DNA of 64,000 nucleotides from JAOUEA01 sp963762075. GTDB lineage: Bacteria; Actinomycetota; UBA4738; HRBIN12. This document shows positions 29,703-37,855 of this stretch, piece after piece. Under the pieces are notes generated by a model that saw only the letters and a program-made list of their open reading frames with translations, did no database searches and had not been told where the DNA came from. The first letter of the stretch is position 1. Each line of letters opens with the position of its first letter. A program made the translations under genes and the position numbers. The stretch is from the NCBI GenBank assembly GCA_963762075.1, contig CAVXJC010000007.1:124001-188000 (forward strand), read 5' to 3'.

Positions 29703-31586
29703 CTACAGGTGTGGTTCAGCTTCGACCCGGGTCACCACCTCTCGACGAGCGAGCTCGCGCGCCGCTCGCCCGAACGCTGGCACGCCCCCAGGGTCGAGCG
29801 CGAGCAAGCATATCGTCTGCCCTTCACCCGACGAGGCGAGCAGGGTGATCGGATCGAGAGCGGCGAGCTCGTCCTCGAGCCCTGCCCCTCCCACCACCCT
29901 GAAGACCGCAGCGCCCACCGGGAAGCCGGCGTCAGCTCGCCGCGCTCGCTCATCGCGGTGAAACCGTGCCGGGTCGCCTTGGACCAGGGACTGCACGGCC
30001 GGGTCGTTCGGGTGCGAGGTCTGCACGATGGCCCGGCCGGCCGGACGCGCCCACGCGACCGCTTCCATCCAGGTCGTGAGGGCTCGCTCCCTCGCAGCCA
30101 GTCCGGGGCGTCGGGCCGCGATGTCGGCGTCGAGGATCGCGACCAGATCCAGCTCACCCGCGCCGAGCTCGTGCACGTCGTCGGGGCCGCCCACCAAGAC
30201 CTCCCCGTCGCGCGGGAGCCGGGGCCTGTCGCCCTGCGCAAGCCGGCGTACCGGAACCGTGGCTGTCCTCGACGCCCATTCCTCGACGCGCTCCTCGCCT
30301 CCCCGGCGAAGCCCGAAGTCGCTCGCACCGCACGCTCGGCAGCGCCCCACCGAACCGCAGATCACGCAACGGACGGAGCCCTCGCTCGAGCGGAGCACAC
30401 CGCCGCACACAGCACATGCCGCCGGCTCGCCACACGCACGACAGACAGCCGCGACGCCGTATCCCGGAAGCGGCGAGAACAAGAACGCTCGCGACGTCAC
30501 CCCGAGCGCCTTCACGAGCCGGGGCGCGCGTCCTTCCGGGCCGGGGCCGACGACCTCCACGGGGACCCAGCTCCGCCGGGCCGGCGACACGGTCGGCAGT
30601 GCCAGCGCAGCGGCTTCCGATGACGGGGCGAGCGCGCTCAACACGACGGTCACGTGCTCGATCTCGCCGCGCGCCAGAGCGACATCGCGCACGTGGTAGT
30701 ACGGCGCGCGATCCTCGCGCATCGCCGGGTGGGATTCGCGGGCGACGACGATCAGTCCGAGGTCGGGAACGGGCGCGAACACGCTCGGACGCGTGCCGAC
30801 GACCACGTCGTAGTGACCCGCTTGCACGTCGAGCCACGTCCGATACCGCGCGCGCTTGGACCCGGCGAGCAGGAGCGCGGCACGATCGCCGAACGCCTCG
30901 GAGATCGCTCGAGCGGTGCCGGGCACGGGGGCCGATTCCGGCACGATGACGAGCGCGCGGCGGCCCGTCCCGACGCAGGCAGACACCGACTCGACGACGG
31001 CGAGTGCTTCGTGCTCGGGCACGGGTCGCAGCAGCCAGGCGCCCGCCGCTCCGTCTGCGATGGCGAGCAACAGATCCCGACCTCGGCGGTGCTCACCGAG
31101 CACGTCGGCGACCGTTGCGGGTGAGGCGATCTCGCGATGCGCGGCCGCGAGTGCACGATCCTCCTCGCCCGCGACGCGGGGCGGAGTCGCGCGGGGGAAC
31201 ACGGCGGCCAGCGGCGCCACGTAACGCTCACTCACCCACCGGCAGAGCGCGAGTCCGCGGTCGTCGAACCACCGGGTCGGCGAGACGAGCTTGCGAACCG
31301 CCAGCACCCGGTCCGGCACGTCATCGGTCGGCCCCAGGACCCAGGCCCGCACAGCACGTCCATGGAACGGCACCTGCACGAGAGATCCGACCCCGGCGCC
31401 GATCTCGGCCGGCAGGTCGTAGGTGAACGTGCGATCGAGGCTCAGCAGCGGCCGGTCGACGCAGATCTCGACCGGCCCGGCGAGCGGTCCCCAACTAGGC
31501 GAAGGCGGCGCGGAGGTCGTCGACGCGGTCGGTCCCCTCCCACGGGAACTCCTTGCGGCCGAAGTGGCCGTAGGCGGCTGTCTCAC
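29703..31586 (-). CDS. priA: PriA-like primosomal protein N', helicase motifs lost
   Basis: The protein has the PriA architecture: an N-terminal 3'-DNA-binding domain (VEICVDRPLLSLDRTFTYDLP), a helicase-like core and a zinc-binding cysteine cluster (CRACGEPAACAVCGG, then CVICGSVGRCRACG). The core is degenerate: the Walker A position reads ADGAAGAWLL instead of GxTGSGKT, and DEEH is replaced by ARESH. This is the usual state in Actinomycetota, so ATP-driven unwinding is unlikely. The start is uncertain: the GTG at 31586 lies 92 bp inside metK, and no ATG/GTG/TTG exists between the metK stop and the first conserved residue (about 31465). Confidence 0.88.
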   Translation of the reverse strand: MRQPPTATSAARSSRGRGPTASTTSAPPSPSWGPLAGPVEICVDRPLLSLDRTFTYDLPAEIGAGVGSLVQVPFHGRAVRAWVLGPTDDVPDRVLAVRKLVSPTRWFDDRGLALCRWVSERYVAPLAAVFPRATPPRVAGEEDRALAAAHREIASPATVADVLGEHRRGRDLLLAIADGAAGAWLLRPVPEHEALAVVESVSACVGTGRRALVIVPESAPVPGTARAISEAFGDRAALLLAGSKRARYRTWLDVQAGHYDVVVGTRPSVFAPVPDLGLIVVARESHPAMREDRAPYYHVRDVALARGEIEHVTVVLSALAPSSEAAALALPTVSPARRSWVPVEVVGPGPEGRAPRLVKALGVTSRAFLFSPLPGYGVAAVCRACGEPAACAVCGGVLRSSEGSVRCVICGSVGRCRACGASDFGLRRGGEERVEEWASRTATVPVRRLAQGDRPRLPRDGEVLVGGPDDVHELGAGELDLVAILDADIAARRPGLAARERALTTWMEAVAWARPAGRAIVQTSHPNDPAVQSLVQGDPARFHRDERARRADAGFPVGAAVFRVVGGAGLEDELAALDPITLLASSGEGQTICLLALDPGGVPAFGRAARELARREVVTRVEAEPHL

Positions 31587-32688
31587 GGTAGATCGGCCGG
31601 GCCAGGTCGAGGTCGCGGATGATCGCCGCCGGCCGGAAGTCGAAGATCTCCCACACCACGGATCGCATCTTCTCGGGGTCGGCCTGTTCGGTGCCGAACG
31701 TATCGAGCCACAGGCTCACAGGGTGGGCCGTGCCGATCGCGTAGGCGAGCTGCAGCTGCGCTCGATCGGCGAGCCCCGCCGCCACGATGTTCTTCGCGAC
31801 GAACCTCGCCATGTACGCCCCCGAACGGTCGACCTTCGTCGGGTCCTTGCCGCTGAACGCGCCGCCGCCGTGCGGCGCGTAGCCGCCGTAGGTGTCGACG
31901 ATGATCTTGCGGCCCGTGAGCCCGGTGTCGGCCTTCGGACCTCCGATCTCGAAACGTCCCGTGGGGTTCACGAGCACCCTGACACCCGAGGCGTCGAGCT
32001 CGGGGAACTCCCGGAGCACCGGGTCGATCACCTCCGCCTCGATGTCTGGTTTCAGCAGCGTCTCGACGTCGACTTCCTCGCGGTGCTGCGCACTGATCAA
32101 TACCGTATCGACCCGCACCGGCCTGCCGGCCTCGTACTCGAGGGAAACCTGACTCTTCCCGTCGGGACGCAGGTAGGGCACCACGCCGGCCTTGCGGACG
32201 TCGGCGAGGCGGCGGGACAATCGGTGGGCCATGGCGATCGGCAGGGGCATGAGCTCGTCCGTCTCGCGGCAGGCATAGCCGAACATCATGCCCTGGTCGC
32301 CGGCGCCCAGCTGGTCGAGCGGATCGCCGGAACGGTCTGCCCGATGCTCGAGCGCGTCGTCGACGCCGCGCGCGATGTCGGGAGACTGTTCCTGGATCGC
32401 CGTCAAGACCCCGCAGGTCTCGCCGTCGAGGCCGAACTTGGCATCGGTGTAGCCGACCTCGGTGATCGTCGAACGCACGATCGAGGGAACGTCAACCCAC
32501 CCTTCCGCGAGCGTGATCTCACCGCTCACGAAGACGAGCCCGGTGGTGACGAGGGTCTCGCAGGCGACCCGGCTGCCGGGGTCCTTGGCGAGGAAGGAGT
32601 CGAGGATCGAGTCGGAGATCTGGTCGGCGAGCTTGTCGGGGTGCCCCTCGGTCACGGATTCCGACGAGAACAGGTAGGGCTGGCTCAT
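31495..32688 (-). CDS. metK: S-adenosylmethionine synthetase
   Basis: The 397-residue enzyme makes SAM from methionine and ATP. ATP-binding HPDK is at residues 16-19, the GAGDQGMMFGY motif lies near 128-138 and the glycine-rich GGGAFSGKDPTKVDRS loop near 265-280. Length and motifs are normal. No SAM riboswitch is visible in the 54 bp after coaBC. The SAM made here serves, among others, RsmB and the TrmH fusion protein. Confidence 0.97.
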   Translation of the reverse strand: MSQPYLFSSESVTEGHPDKLADQISDSILDSFLAKDPGSRVACETLVTTGLVFVSGEITLAEGWVDVPSIVRSTITEVGYTDAKFGLDGETCGVLTAIQEQSPDIARGVDDALEHRADRSGDPLDQLGAGDQGMMFGYACRETDELMPLPIAMAHRLSRRLADVRKAGVVPYLRPDGKSQVSLEYEAGRPVRVDTVLISAQHREEVDVETLLKPDIEAEVIDPVLREFPELDASGVRVLVNPTGRFEIGGPKADTGLTGRKIIVDTYGGYAPHGGGAFSGKDPTKVDRSGAYMARFVAKNIVAAGLADRAQLQLAYAIGTAHPVSLWLDTFGTEQADPEKMRSVVWEIFDFRPAAIIRDLDLARPIYRETAAYGHFGRKEFPWEGTDRVDDLRAAFA

Positions 32689-32742
32689 GATGGGCCGGAG
32701 TCTAGCCCCCGACTCCGACGCCCGTCAGCGCGGGCCTCGAGG

Positions 32743-33945
32743 TCAGCCCGCCGCCGACAAGCGCGTGACGATGCGGTCGACGAGAGCCTTCGCGAGCTCG
32801 GCCTTGGTCCAGTCGCGCAGCGCCACATCGTCGCCAGAGGAGTCGATGATCGCGGCGTGATTCGTATCGGACCCGAAGCCGGTGCCGGCTCTCCCCACCT
32901 CGTTGGCGACGAGCAGGTCGGCACCCTTGCGCTCGAGCTTCGACCGTCCGGCGGCCTCGACGTCGCTGGTCTCGGCCGCGAATCCGACCAGCACCTGTCC
33001 GGGCCTACGGACCTGGCCAAGGTCACTCAAGATGTCTGGCGTTGGTTCGAGCGCGAGGTCGGGCGTGCCGTCCTCCTTCTTGAGCTTGCCGGCTGAGGCC
33101 TGCTTGGGGCGGAAGTCGGCGACGGCCGCAGCCATCACCACCACGTCGGCACCCGCCGCCGCTTCCAGCACTGCGGAGCGCATCTGTTCGGCCGTCGTCA
33201 CATGCTTGACCGCGAGGCCTGACGGCGGCGAGAGGCGCGCCGGCCCGAGGACCAGGCGCACGTCGGCGCCTCGGCGGGCCGCCTCGGCGGCGACCGCGAT
33301 GCCCATCATGCCGCTCGAGTGATTCCCGATGAAGCGAACCGGGTCGATGGCTTCGTGTGTCGATCCGGCCGTGACGACCACAACTCGGCCTGCGAGATCG
33401 CCGGCTGCGTCGGTGAGGACCGCCGACACGTGCTCGACCACTTCCTCGGGCTCGGCCATGCGGCCGATGCCCTCGTCACCGTGAGCGAGCGGGCCGCTCG
33501 CTGGACCTACGAACCGAACGCCGCGCTCACGAAGCGTGCCGACATTGGCCTGCGTCGCAGGGTGCTCCCACATGCCGGTGTGCATCGCGGGAACGACGAT
33601 CACGGGGCCGCGGTACTCGAGCAGCACCGAGCTCAGCAGGTCATCGGCGAGCCCGGTCGCGATCTTGGAGAGCAGGTTGGCGGTGGCCGGTGCGATGACC
33701 ACGAGGTCGGCCTCGTGCGCCAGCCGCACGTGCAGCACCTCGCCGGGGCGCTCCCACAGCGACGCGTGAACCGGCCTTCCGGTGAGCGCGGCGAAGGTAT
33801 CGGCGCCGACGAAGCGGGCAGCGGACTCGGTCATGACCACGGTGACCTCGGCGCCGCCCGCGGTCAGCAGGCGCACCAGGTGAGCCGCCTTGTACGCCGC
33901 GATGCCCCCCGTGACGCCGAGCAGGACCCTGCGGCCCGCGAGCAC
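32743..33945 (-). CDS. coaBC: Phosphopantothenoylcysteine decarboxylase/synthetase
   Basis: A bifunctional 400-residue CoA biosynthesis protein. The N-terminal CoaC flavoprotein domain has the catalytic His60 (RPVHASLW) and the PAMHTGMW loop, the actinobacterial form of PxMNxxMW. The C-terminal CoaB domain has STHEAIDPVRFIGNHSSG and AAAVADFRP with the KLKK lysines. GTG start, 2 bp after rpoZ. Confidence 0.95.
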   Translation of the reverse strand: MLAGRRVLLGVTGGIAAYKAAHLVRLLTAGGAEVTVVMTESAARFVGADTFAALTGRPVHASLWERPGEVLHVRLAHEADLVVIAPATANLLSKIATGLADDLLSSVLLEYRGPVIVVPAMHTGMWEHPATQANVGTLRERGVRFVGPASGPLAHGDEGIGRMAEPEEVVEHVSAVLTDAAGDLAGRVVVVTAGSTHEAIDPVRFIGNHSSGMMGIAVAAEAARRGADVRLVLGPARLSPPSGLAVKHVTTAEQMRSAVLEAAAGADVVVMAAAVADFRPKQASAGKLKKEDGTPDLALEPTPDILSDLGQVRRPGQVLVGFAAETSDVEAAGRSKLERKGADLLVANEVGRAGTGFGSDTNHAAIIDSSGDDVALRDWTKAELAKALVDRIVTRLSAAG

Positions 33946-33947
33946 CG

Positions 33948-34196
33948 CTACTCGGCCTCGGCGGGTTCCTCGGGACGCTCGTAGGCGATCTTTCCCTCGG
34001 CGATCTCCTCGAGGGCGATCGACAGTGGCTTGTTGCTGAAGCCGCTCTCGACCAGTGGCGGCACGAACTCGCCGCGGCCTTCACCGAGCTGGTTGTAGTA
34101 GCTGTTGATCTCGCGGGCCCGCTTGGCCGCCAAGATCACGAGCGAGTACTTCGAGTCGACGGCGGCGAGCAGATCGTCGATCTTGGGTTCGATCAT
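33948..34196 (-). CDS. rpoZ: RNA polymerase omega subunit
   Basis: An 82-residue omega chain that helps assemble RNA polymerase by holding the beta' C-terminus. The IDDLLAAVDSKYSLVILAAKRAREINSYY helix pair and the PLSIALEEIAEGKI segment are diagnostic. It overlaps gmk by 4 bp (ATGA), the gmk-rpoZ-coaBC-metK order typical of many bacteria. Confidence 0.95.
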   Translation of the reverse strand: MIEPKIDDLLAAVDSKYSLVILAAKRAREINSYYNQLGEGRGEFVPPLVESGFSNKPLSIALEEIAEGKIAYERPEEPAEAE

Positions 34197-34879
34197 TCGG
34201 AAGGGTCCTCCGTGGGGTCGTGCGCGGCCGTCCGGCGACCTGTCGGAACGTTGGGCGACGTGCGAGCGCGCGAGGACTCGATGATAGCAGCGACCTGCGA
34301 CGATGCTCTGTCGAGGTCGTCGTTGATCACATGGTGATCGAAGAGATCGCGTTGTGACAGCTCCCAGTCCGCCTTGGCCAGACGTTCGGCGATGCCCTCG
34401 TCGGAATCGGTGCCGCGAGACCGCAGGCGCCGCTCGAGCTCTGCCCGAGAAGGCGGACTCAGCAAGATCATGACGGCGTCGGGAACACGTTCACGCACCC
34501 AGCGAGCGCCTTCGACGTCGATCTCGAGCATCACGTCGCGGCCGGCCTCACGATGCAGCTCCACGGGGCCGGCGGGTGTGCCGTACCGATGACCGTGGAA
34601 GACCTCCGCCCATTCGAGCATCTCGCCGTCACTCACCATGCGGTCGAAGCCGGCGTCGTCGACGAAGTAGTAGTCGGTGCCGTCGACCTCGCCGGGACGT
34701 GGTCGGCGCGTGGTGGCGCTGACCGACAGGACGAAGCCATGCGGCACCCGCGAACGCACCTCGTGAACCAGCGTTCCCTTTCCGACGCCCGACGGGCCCG
34801 CGATGACGAACAGGATGCCCTTGGGATCGGATGCTGCGCGATCTGTTGGGGGAGGATCGGCCTGGGGGCGACCGGCCAA
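34193..34879 (-). CDS. gmk: Guanylate kinase
   Basis: A 228-residue kinase turning GMP into GDP. The P-loop GPSGVGKGT lies near residues 29-37; SVSATTRRPRPGEVDGTDYYFV binds GMP, and the lid follows. The likely start is a TTG seven bases after mihF, giving a 20-residue Pro/Asp-rich leader before the fold; no strong ribosome site is seen, so the start is tentative. A 25-residue basic tail extends beyond the usual end. Confidence 0.93.
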   Translation of the reverse strand: MAGRPQADPPPTDRAASDPKGILFVIAGPSGVGKGTLVHEVRSRVPHGFVLSVSATTRRPRPGEVDGTDYYFVDDAGFDRMVSDGEMLEWAEVFHGHRYGTPAGPVELHREAGRDVMLEIDVEGARWVRERVPDAVMILLSPPSRAELERRLRSRGTDSDEGIAERLAKADWELSQRDLFDHHVINDDLDRASSQVAAIIESSRARTSPNVPTGRRTAAHDPTEDPSE

Positions 34880-34886
34880 GGCAGGT

Positions 34887-35198
34887 TTACTTCGCGAACT
34901 TGGCGAGCAGCTGTTCGCGCTGCTTCGCGCCCAGGCCGCGCACTCGACGCGTCGCGCTGATGGCGAGCTCTTCCATGATCTTGCCGGCGCGAACCTTCCC
35001 GACGCCCGGCAGCGATTCGAGAACCACCGACACCTTCATCTTCCCGACGGTGTTGTCGTCGCGCTTCAACACCTGCTGCAGCGAGAGTTTCCCGGACTTG
35101 AGCTCGCCCTTCAGCTCGGCGCGAGCCTTCCGCGCGATGGCCGCCTTCTGAAGGGCCTCAGCGCGCTGTTCCGGGGTCAACTGCGGTAGAGCCATCAT
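34887..35198 (-). CDS. mihF: Actinobacterial integration host factor mIHF
   Basis: A 103-residue DNA-binding nucleoid protein. LPQLTPEQRAEALQKAA is the family start, and the LPGVGKVRAGKIMEEL segment with TRRVRGLGAKQREQL forms the helix-two-turn-helix that grips DNA. The family is confined to Actinomycetota, so this gene is strong taxonomic evidence. ATG with GAAGGAG upstream. It has its own promoter and is separated from the pyr operon by 148 bp. Confidence 0.94.
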   Translation of the reverse strand: MMALPQLTPEQRAEALQKAAIARKARAELKGELKSGKLSLQQVLKRDDNTVGKMKVSVVLESLPGVGKVRAGKIMEELAISATRRVRGLGAKQREQLLAKFAK

Positions 35199-35258
35199 GC
35201 GCTCCTTCGTGAGTGGAAGAGCCCGGGATCATGGTGGACCCGGAACGAGAACCCGGCG

Positions 35259-35288
35259 AGTATACGCATGGCCCCCGAACGCCTACAA
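35259..35288 (-). promoter_or_regulatory. Probable promoter of mihF
   Basis: TTGTAG (35283-35288) and TATACT (35259-35264) are 18 bp apart on the minus strand, giving a leader of about 55 nt to the mihF ATG. No terminator for the upstream pyr operon is visible in this gap, so some read-through is likely. Confidence 0.6.
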
Positions 35289-35346
35289 CGCGCGATGTGG
35301 TCGACGACCTGCGGTTTCTCTGCGCCTGCGCGGGAATGGCCGAGCG

Positions 35347-36030
35347 TCATCGAACGCCGAGCACGATGCCTCTGGCGACCCCGACGGGATCGGCCGAGCC
35401 CGTGATCGGTCGGCCCACGACCAAGTAGTCCGCGCCCGCATCGAGGGCTTCAGACGGCGTCAGAACGCGGACCTGATCGTCGCCGTTCGCGCCGTGCGGA
35501 CGGATGCCCGGCACGACGAGACAGAACTCCTCGCCGCAGACGTCGCGCACGTCGCGCACGTCCTCACCCGACACCACGACACCGTCGAGGCCCGCCGTTC
35601 TCGCCTCGAACGCGAGCGAGGCGGGCGAGGCGAGCTCCTCCCCCGCCATCGACGACAGCACGGTCACGGCGACCACCGATGGCATGGCATGACCGGCCTG
35701 GTCCGCCCCCCGCGCCGCGCCATGAAGGGCCGCGCGCATCATCGCGTCGCCCCCGAGCGCGTGCACGGTGAGCATCGCAACGCCGAGTCGCGCGATGTTG
35801 GCGGCCGCGTGCTCGACCGTATTCGGGATGTCGTGCAGTTTCGCGTCGGCGAACACCGGGCCATGCATCGCGATGCGCCGGATCGCCTCGGGTCCCTCAC
35901 CCCAACAGAGCTCCAACCCGGCCTTGAGCATGCCCGCATGAGGCGCGAGGTCGGCCGCCAGCCGCTCGGCCGTGGCGAGATCGCTGACGTCGAGCGCGAC
36001 CACCAACGGGTTGGCCGGGCGCGGGATCAT
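35347..36030 (-). CDS. pyrF: Orotidine 5'-phosphate decarboxylase
   Basis: A 227-residue TIM barrel making UMP. The catalytic DxKxxDI motif is intact (D62, K64, D67, I68), as are MLTVHALGG and the C-terminal VVPGIRP and VGRPITGSADP phosphate loop. ATG overlaps the pyrD stop by 4 bp; the far longer open frame upstream is only a shadow of pyrD. Last gene of the pyr operon. Confidence 0.95.
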   Translation of the reverse strand: MIPRPANPLVVALDVSDLATAERLAADLAPHAGMLKAGLELCWGEGPEAIRRIAMHGPVFADAKLHDIPNTVEHAAANIARLGVAMLTVHALGGDAMMRAALHGAARGADQAGHAMPSVVAVTVLSSMAGEELASPASLAFEARTAGLDGVVVSGEDVRDVRDVCGEEFCLVVPGIRPHGANGDDQVRVLTPSEALDAGADYLVVGRPITGSADPVGVARGIVLGVR

Positions 36031-36986
36031 GGGGGCCTGCTCCCCGCATCGACGGCACCGAACGATGCGGGCACTCGCAGCCGCGCTCGCAGATCGGCAG
36101 GCGACGTGAGTCCTTTCCCCTTCAGGTAGTCCACGATGCCCTGGGCGACCGTCACGGGAGCGTGCGGGTCGATCAACGTCGCCGTGCCCAGCTGCACCGC
36201 CCACGCCCCGGCGAGGAACGCCTTGACCGCGTCTCTTCCAGAACAGATGCCGCCGGCGGCGATCACTGGCGTGTCGGGCACCGCACGCGAGGCATCGAAG
36301 ATCCCCCGAAGGGTCATGGGCAACAATGCGGGTCCGCTCAGCCAGCCGGTGACCCCGCCGAGGCCGGGACGCAAGCGATCGGATCGCACATCGAGGGCCG
36401 GAGGGGATCCACCGATCGTTAGGCCCGAGACCCCTGCCCGAACCACTGCCCGCGCGATCTCGGGGAGCTCCGAGGCGTGCATGGGCAGCTTCGCGAAGAC
36501 CGGCACCATGGACATGCGGGCGACCGCGCCCGCGACCTCGGCCGCGCGGTCCACATGCACACCGAGCATCGCGCGCCCGAGCTCCACATCGGGCCCAGAG
36601 AGATACACCTCGATCGCCGAGACGTCGGCTCGCCCCTGGAGAGCACCGGTGAGCCGCACGTATTCCTCGACGCTTCCACCCGCGATCGACACCACGACGT
36701 GGACAGGCAGGCTCGCCAGGCGTGGAAGCTCGTCGGCCACGAACGCGTCGATCCCGGGATTCTGCAATCCGGTCGACCACACGGCCCCGGATGCGGATTC
36801 CGCGAGGCGCGGCGTCGGCGAACCCTTCTCGGGCTCCACGGTGATCGTGCGACTCACCACCGCGCCCACCTTGCGGAGGTCGACGAGACCCGACAGCTCG
36901 CTTCCGGTTCCCGCACAGCCGGCGGCGATCATGACGGGCGTCGGCATCACGACGCCGCCCAGATCGACCGCGAGCGAGCGTCTCAC
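36027..36986 (-). CDS. pyrD: Dihydroorotate dehydrogenase-like flavoprotein with altered substrate pocket
   Basis: A 319-residue FMN barrel of the class 1B PyrD type, by position the dehydrogenase of the pyr operon. FMN-side motifs are kept: GLQNPGIDAF, TGWLSGPALLP and GGICSGRDAVKAF...QLGTA. The orotate side is not: against class 1 enzymes, the conserved Lys is Arg46, the Asn of LNxxGLQNPG is Trp70, the NISCPN catalytic loop reads YLSGPD (Tyr128, Gly131 in place of Cys, Asp133), and the INT motif is GGS (193-194). Lys166 remains. Either a redesigned active site or a different substrate. GTG start overlaps pyrK (GTGA). Confidence 0.85.
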   Translation of the reverse strand: MRRSLAVDLGGVVMPTPVMIAAGCAGTGSELSGLVDLRKVGAVVSRTITVEPEKGSPTPRLAESASGAVWSTGLQNPGIDAFVADELPRLASLPVHVVVSIAGGSVEEYVRLTGALQGRADVSAIEVYLSGPDVELGRAMLGVHVDRAAEVAGAVARMSMVPVFAKLPMHASELPEIARAVVRAGVSGLTIGGSPPALDVRSDRLRPGLGGVTGWLSGPALLPMTLRGIFDASRAVPDTPVIAAGGICSGRDAVKAFLAGAWAVQLGTATLIDPHAPVTVAQGIVDYLKGKGLTSPADLRARLRVPASFGAVDAGSRPP

Positions 36987-37855
36987 CCCGGCCACGAGCG
37001 CACCACCGGCAAACCCTCGGGGGGGGTCGGGAGCATCGTGGGCGCCTCGGAGAGCCATCGGTCCCACAACACCCTCGCCGGATTGAAGACCGGACCGTCG
37101 ACGCACGACCGCAGGTGGTCATAGCCGCTGCCGTCCTTGCGTGCGACCGGCACCACGCACGTGTGGCACAGACCGACCCCACAGCCCATGCGCTCCTCGA
37201 CCGCGACCTGCGAGGGGATGCCGCGTTGCGTGCAGAAGCCCGCGATCCGGGCGAGCGTGGCCGAAGGCGCGGCCGCGTACAGCACCTCGGTGCCCGTGGC
37301 TTCGACCATCTCCGGCAGCGCGTCGATGACCTGGCCGCGTTCGCCCAGCGTCCCGTCGCTCGTCATGATCGAGATCGTCTGGGAGAGCCGCTTGCCCTCG
37401 ATCGGCTTGAAGACCTTCTCCCACGTGGGCGCGCCCACGATCATGTCAACCCGCTTGTGACGCGCCGAGAGCTCTTGGGCGAGGAAGTAGAGGGAAGCCG
37501 CGCCGTGGCCTTCGGCGACCAGGAGGCAATTCGTGTGCCGCTTCGGATACGAGAAGGCGGTGCCCAGCGGCCCGATCACATCGAGGAACTCGTGCGCCGT
37601 CACCGACGCCAGCCACTCGCTGCCCGGGCCCTGTGGGTCGGCCACGAACTCGAGCGTGCCCGCCCATCCTCCCCGTCTGGAAGCCTGGTGGATCGCGAAG
37701 TGCCTACGTAGCAGGAAGTCTCTGCCTTCGGGCATCTTCACCGCGAGGAACTGACCCGGCCTCGCCTTCTCCGCGATCTCGGGCGCGACCAGGGTGAGCG
37801 AGTGATAGGCCGCGAGCTTCCTCGTCGACAGCACCTCGGCGCGGACCTGCGTCAC
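36983..37855 (-). CDS. pyrK: PyrK-like FAD/2Fe-2S electron-transfer subunit
   Basis: A 290-residue ferredoxin-reductase-like protein expected to pass electrons from PyrD to NAD. The iron-sulphur cysteines are intact (GCGVGLCHTC, then SCVDGPVF). The FAD motif is RRHFAI where RRPxSI is usual, and the nucleotide loop GGGxGxxPL reads EGHGAASL, so both flavin and NAD sites diverge. The divergence parallels that of PyrD next door. GTG start overlaps the carB stop. Confidence 0.85.
   Translation of the reverse strand: MTQVRAEVLSTRKLAAYHSLTLVAPEIAEKARPGQFLAVKMPEGRDFLLRRHFAIHQASRRGGWAGTLEFVADPQGPGSEWLASVTAHEFLDVIGPLGTAFSYPKRHTNCLLVAEGHGAASLYFLAQELSARHKRVDMIVGAPTWEKVFKPIEGKRLSQTISIMTSDGTLGERGQVIDALPEMVEATGTEVLYAAAPSATLARIAGFCTQRGIPSQVAVEERMGCGVGLCHTCVVPVARKDGSGYDHLRSCVDGPVFNPARVLWDRWLSEAPTMLPTPPEGLPVVRSWPG

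Noticed and set aside
32689..32742. SAM riboswitch before metK
   Set aside because: The gap is only 54 bp and lacks any SAM-I or SAM-II core.
35347..37182. 611-codon frame joining pyrF to upstream sequence
   Set aside because: Only the last 227 residues are PyrF; the rest is out-of-frame pyrD and pyrK sequence. Not a fusion.
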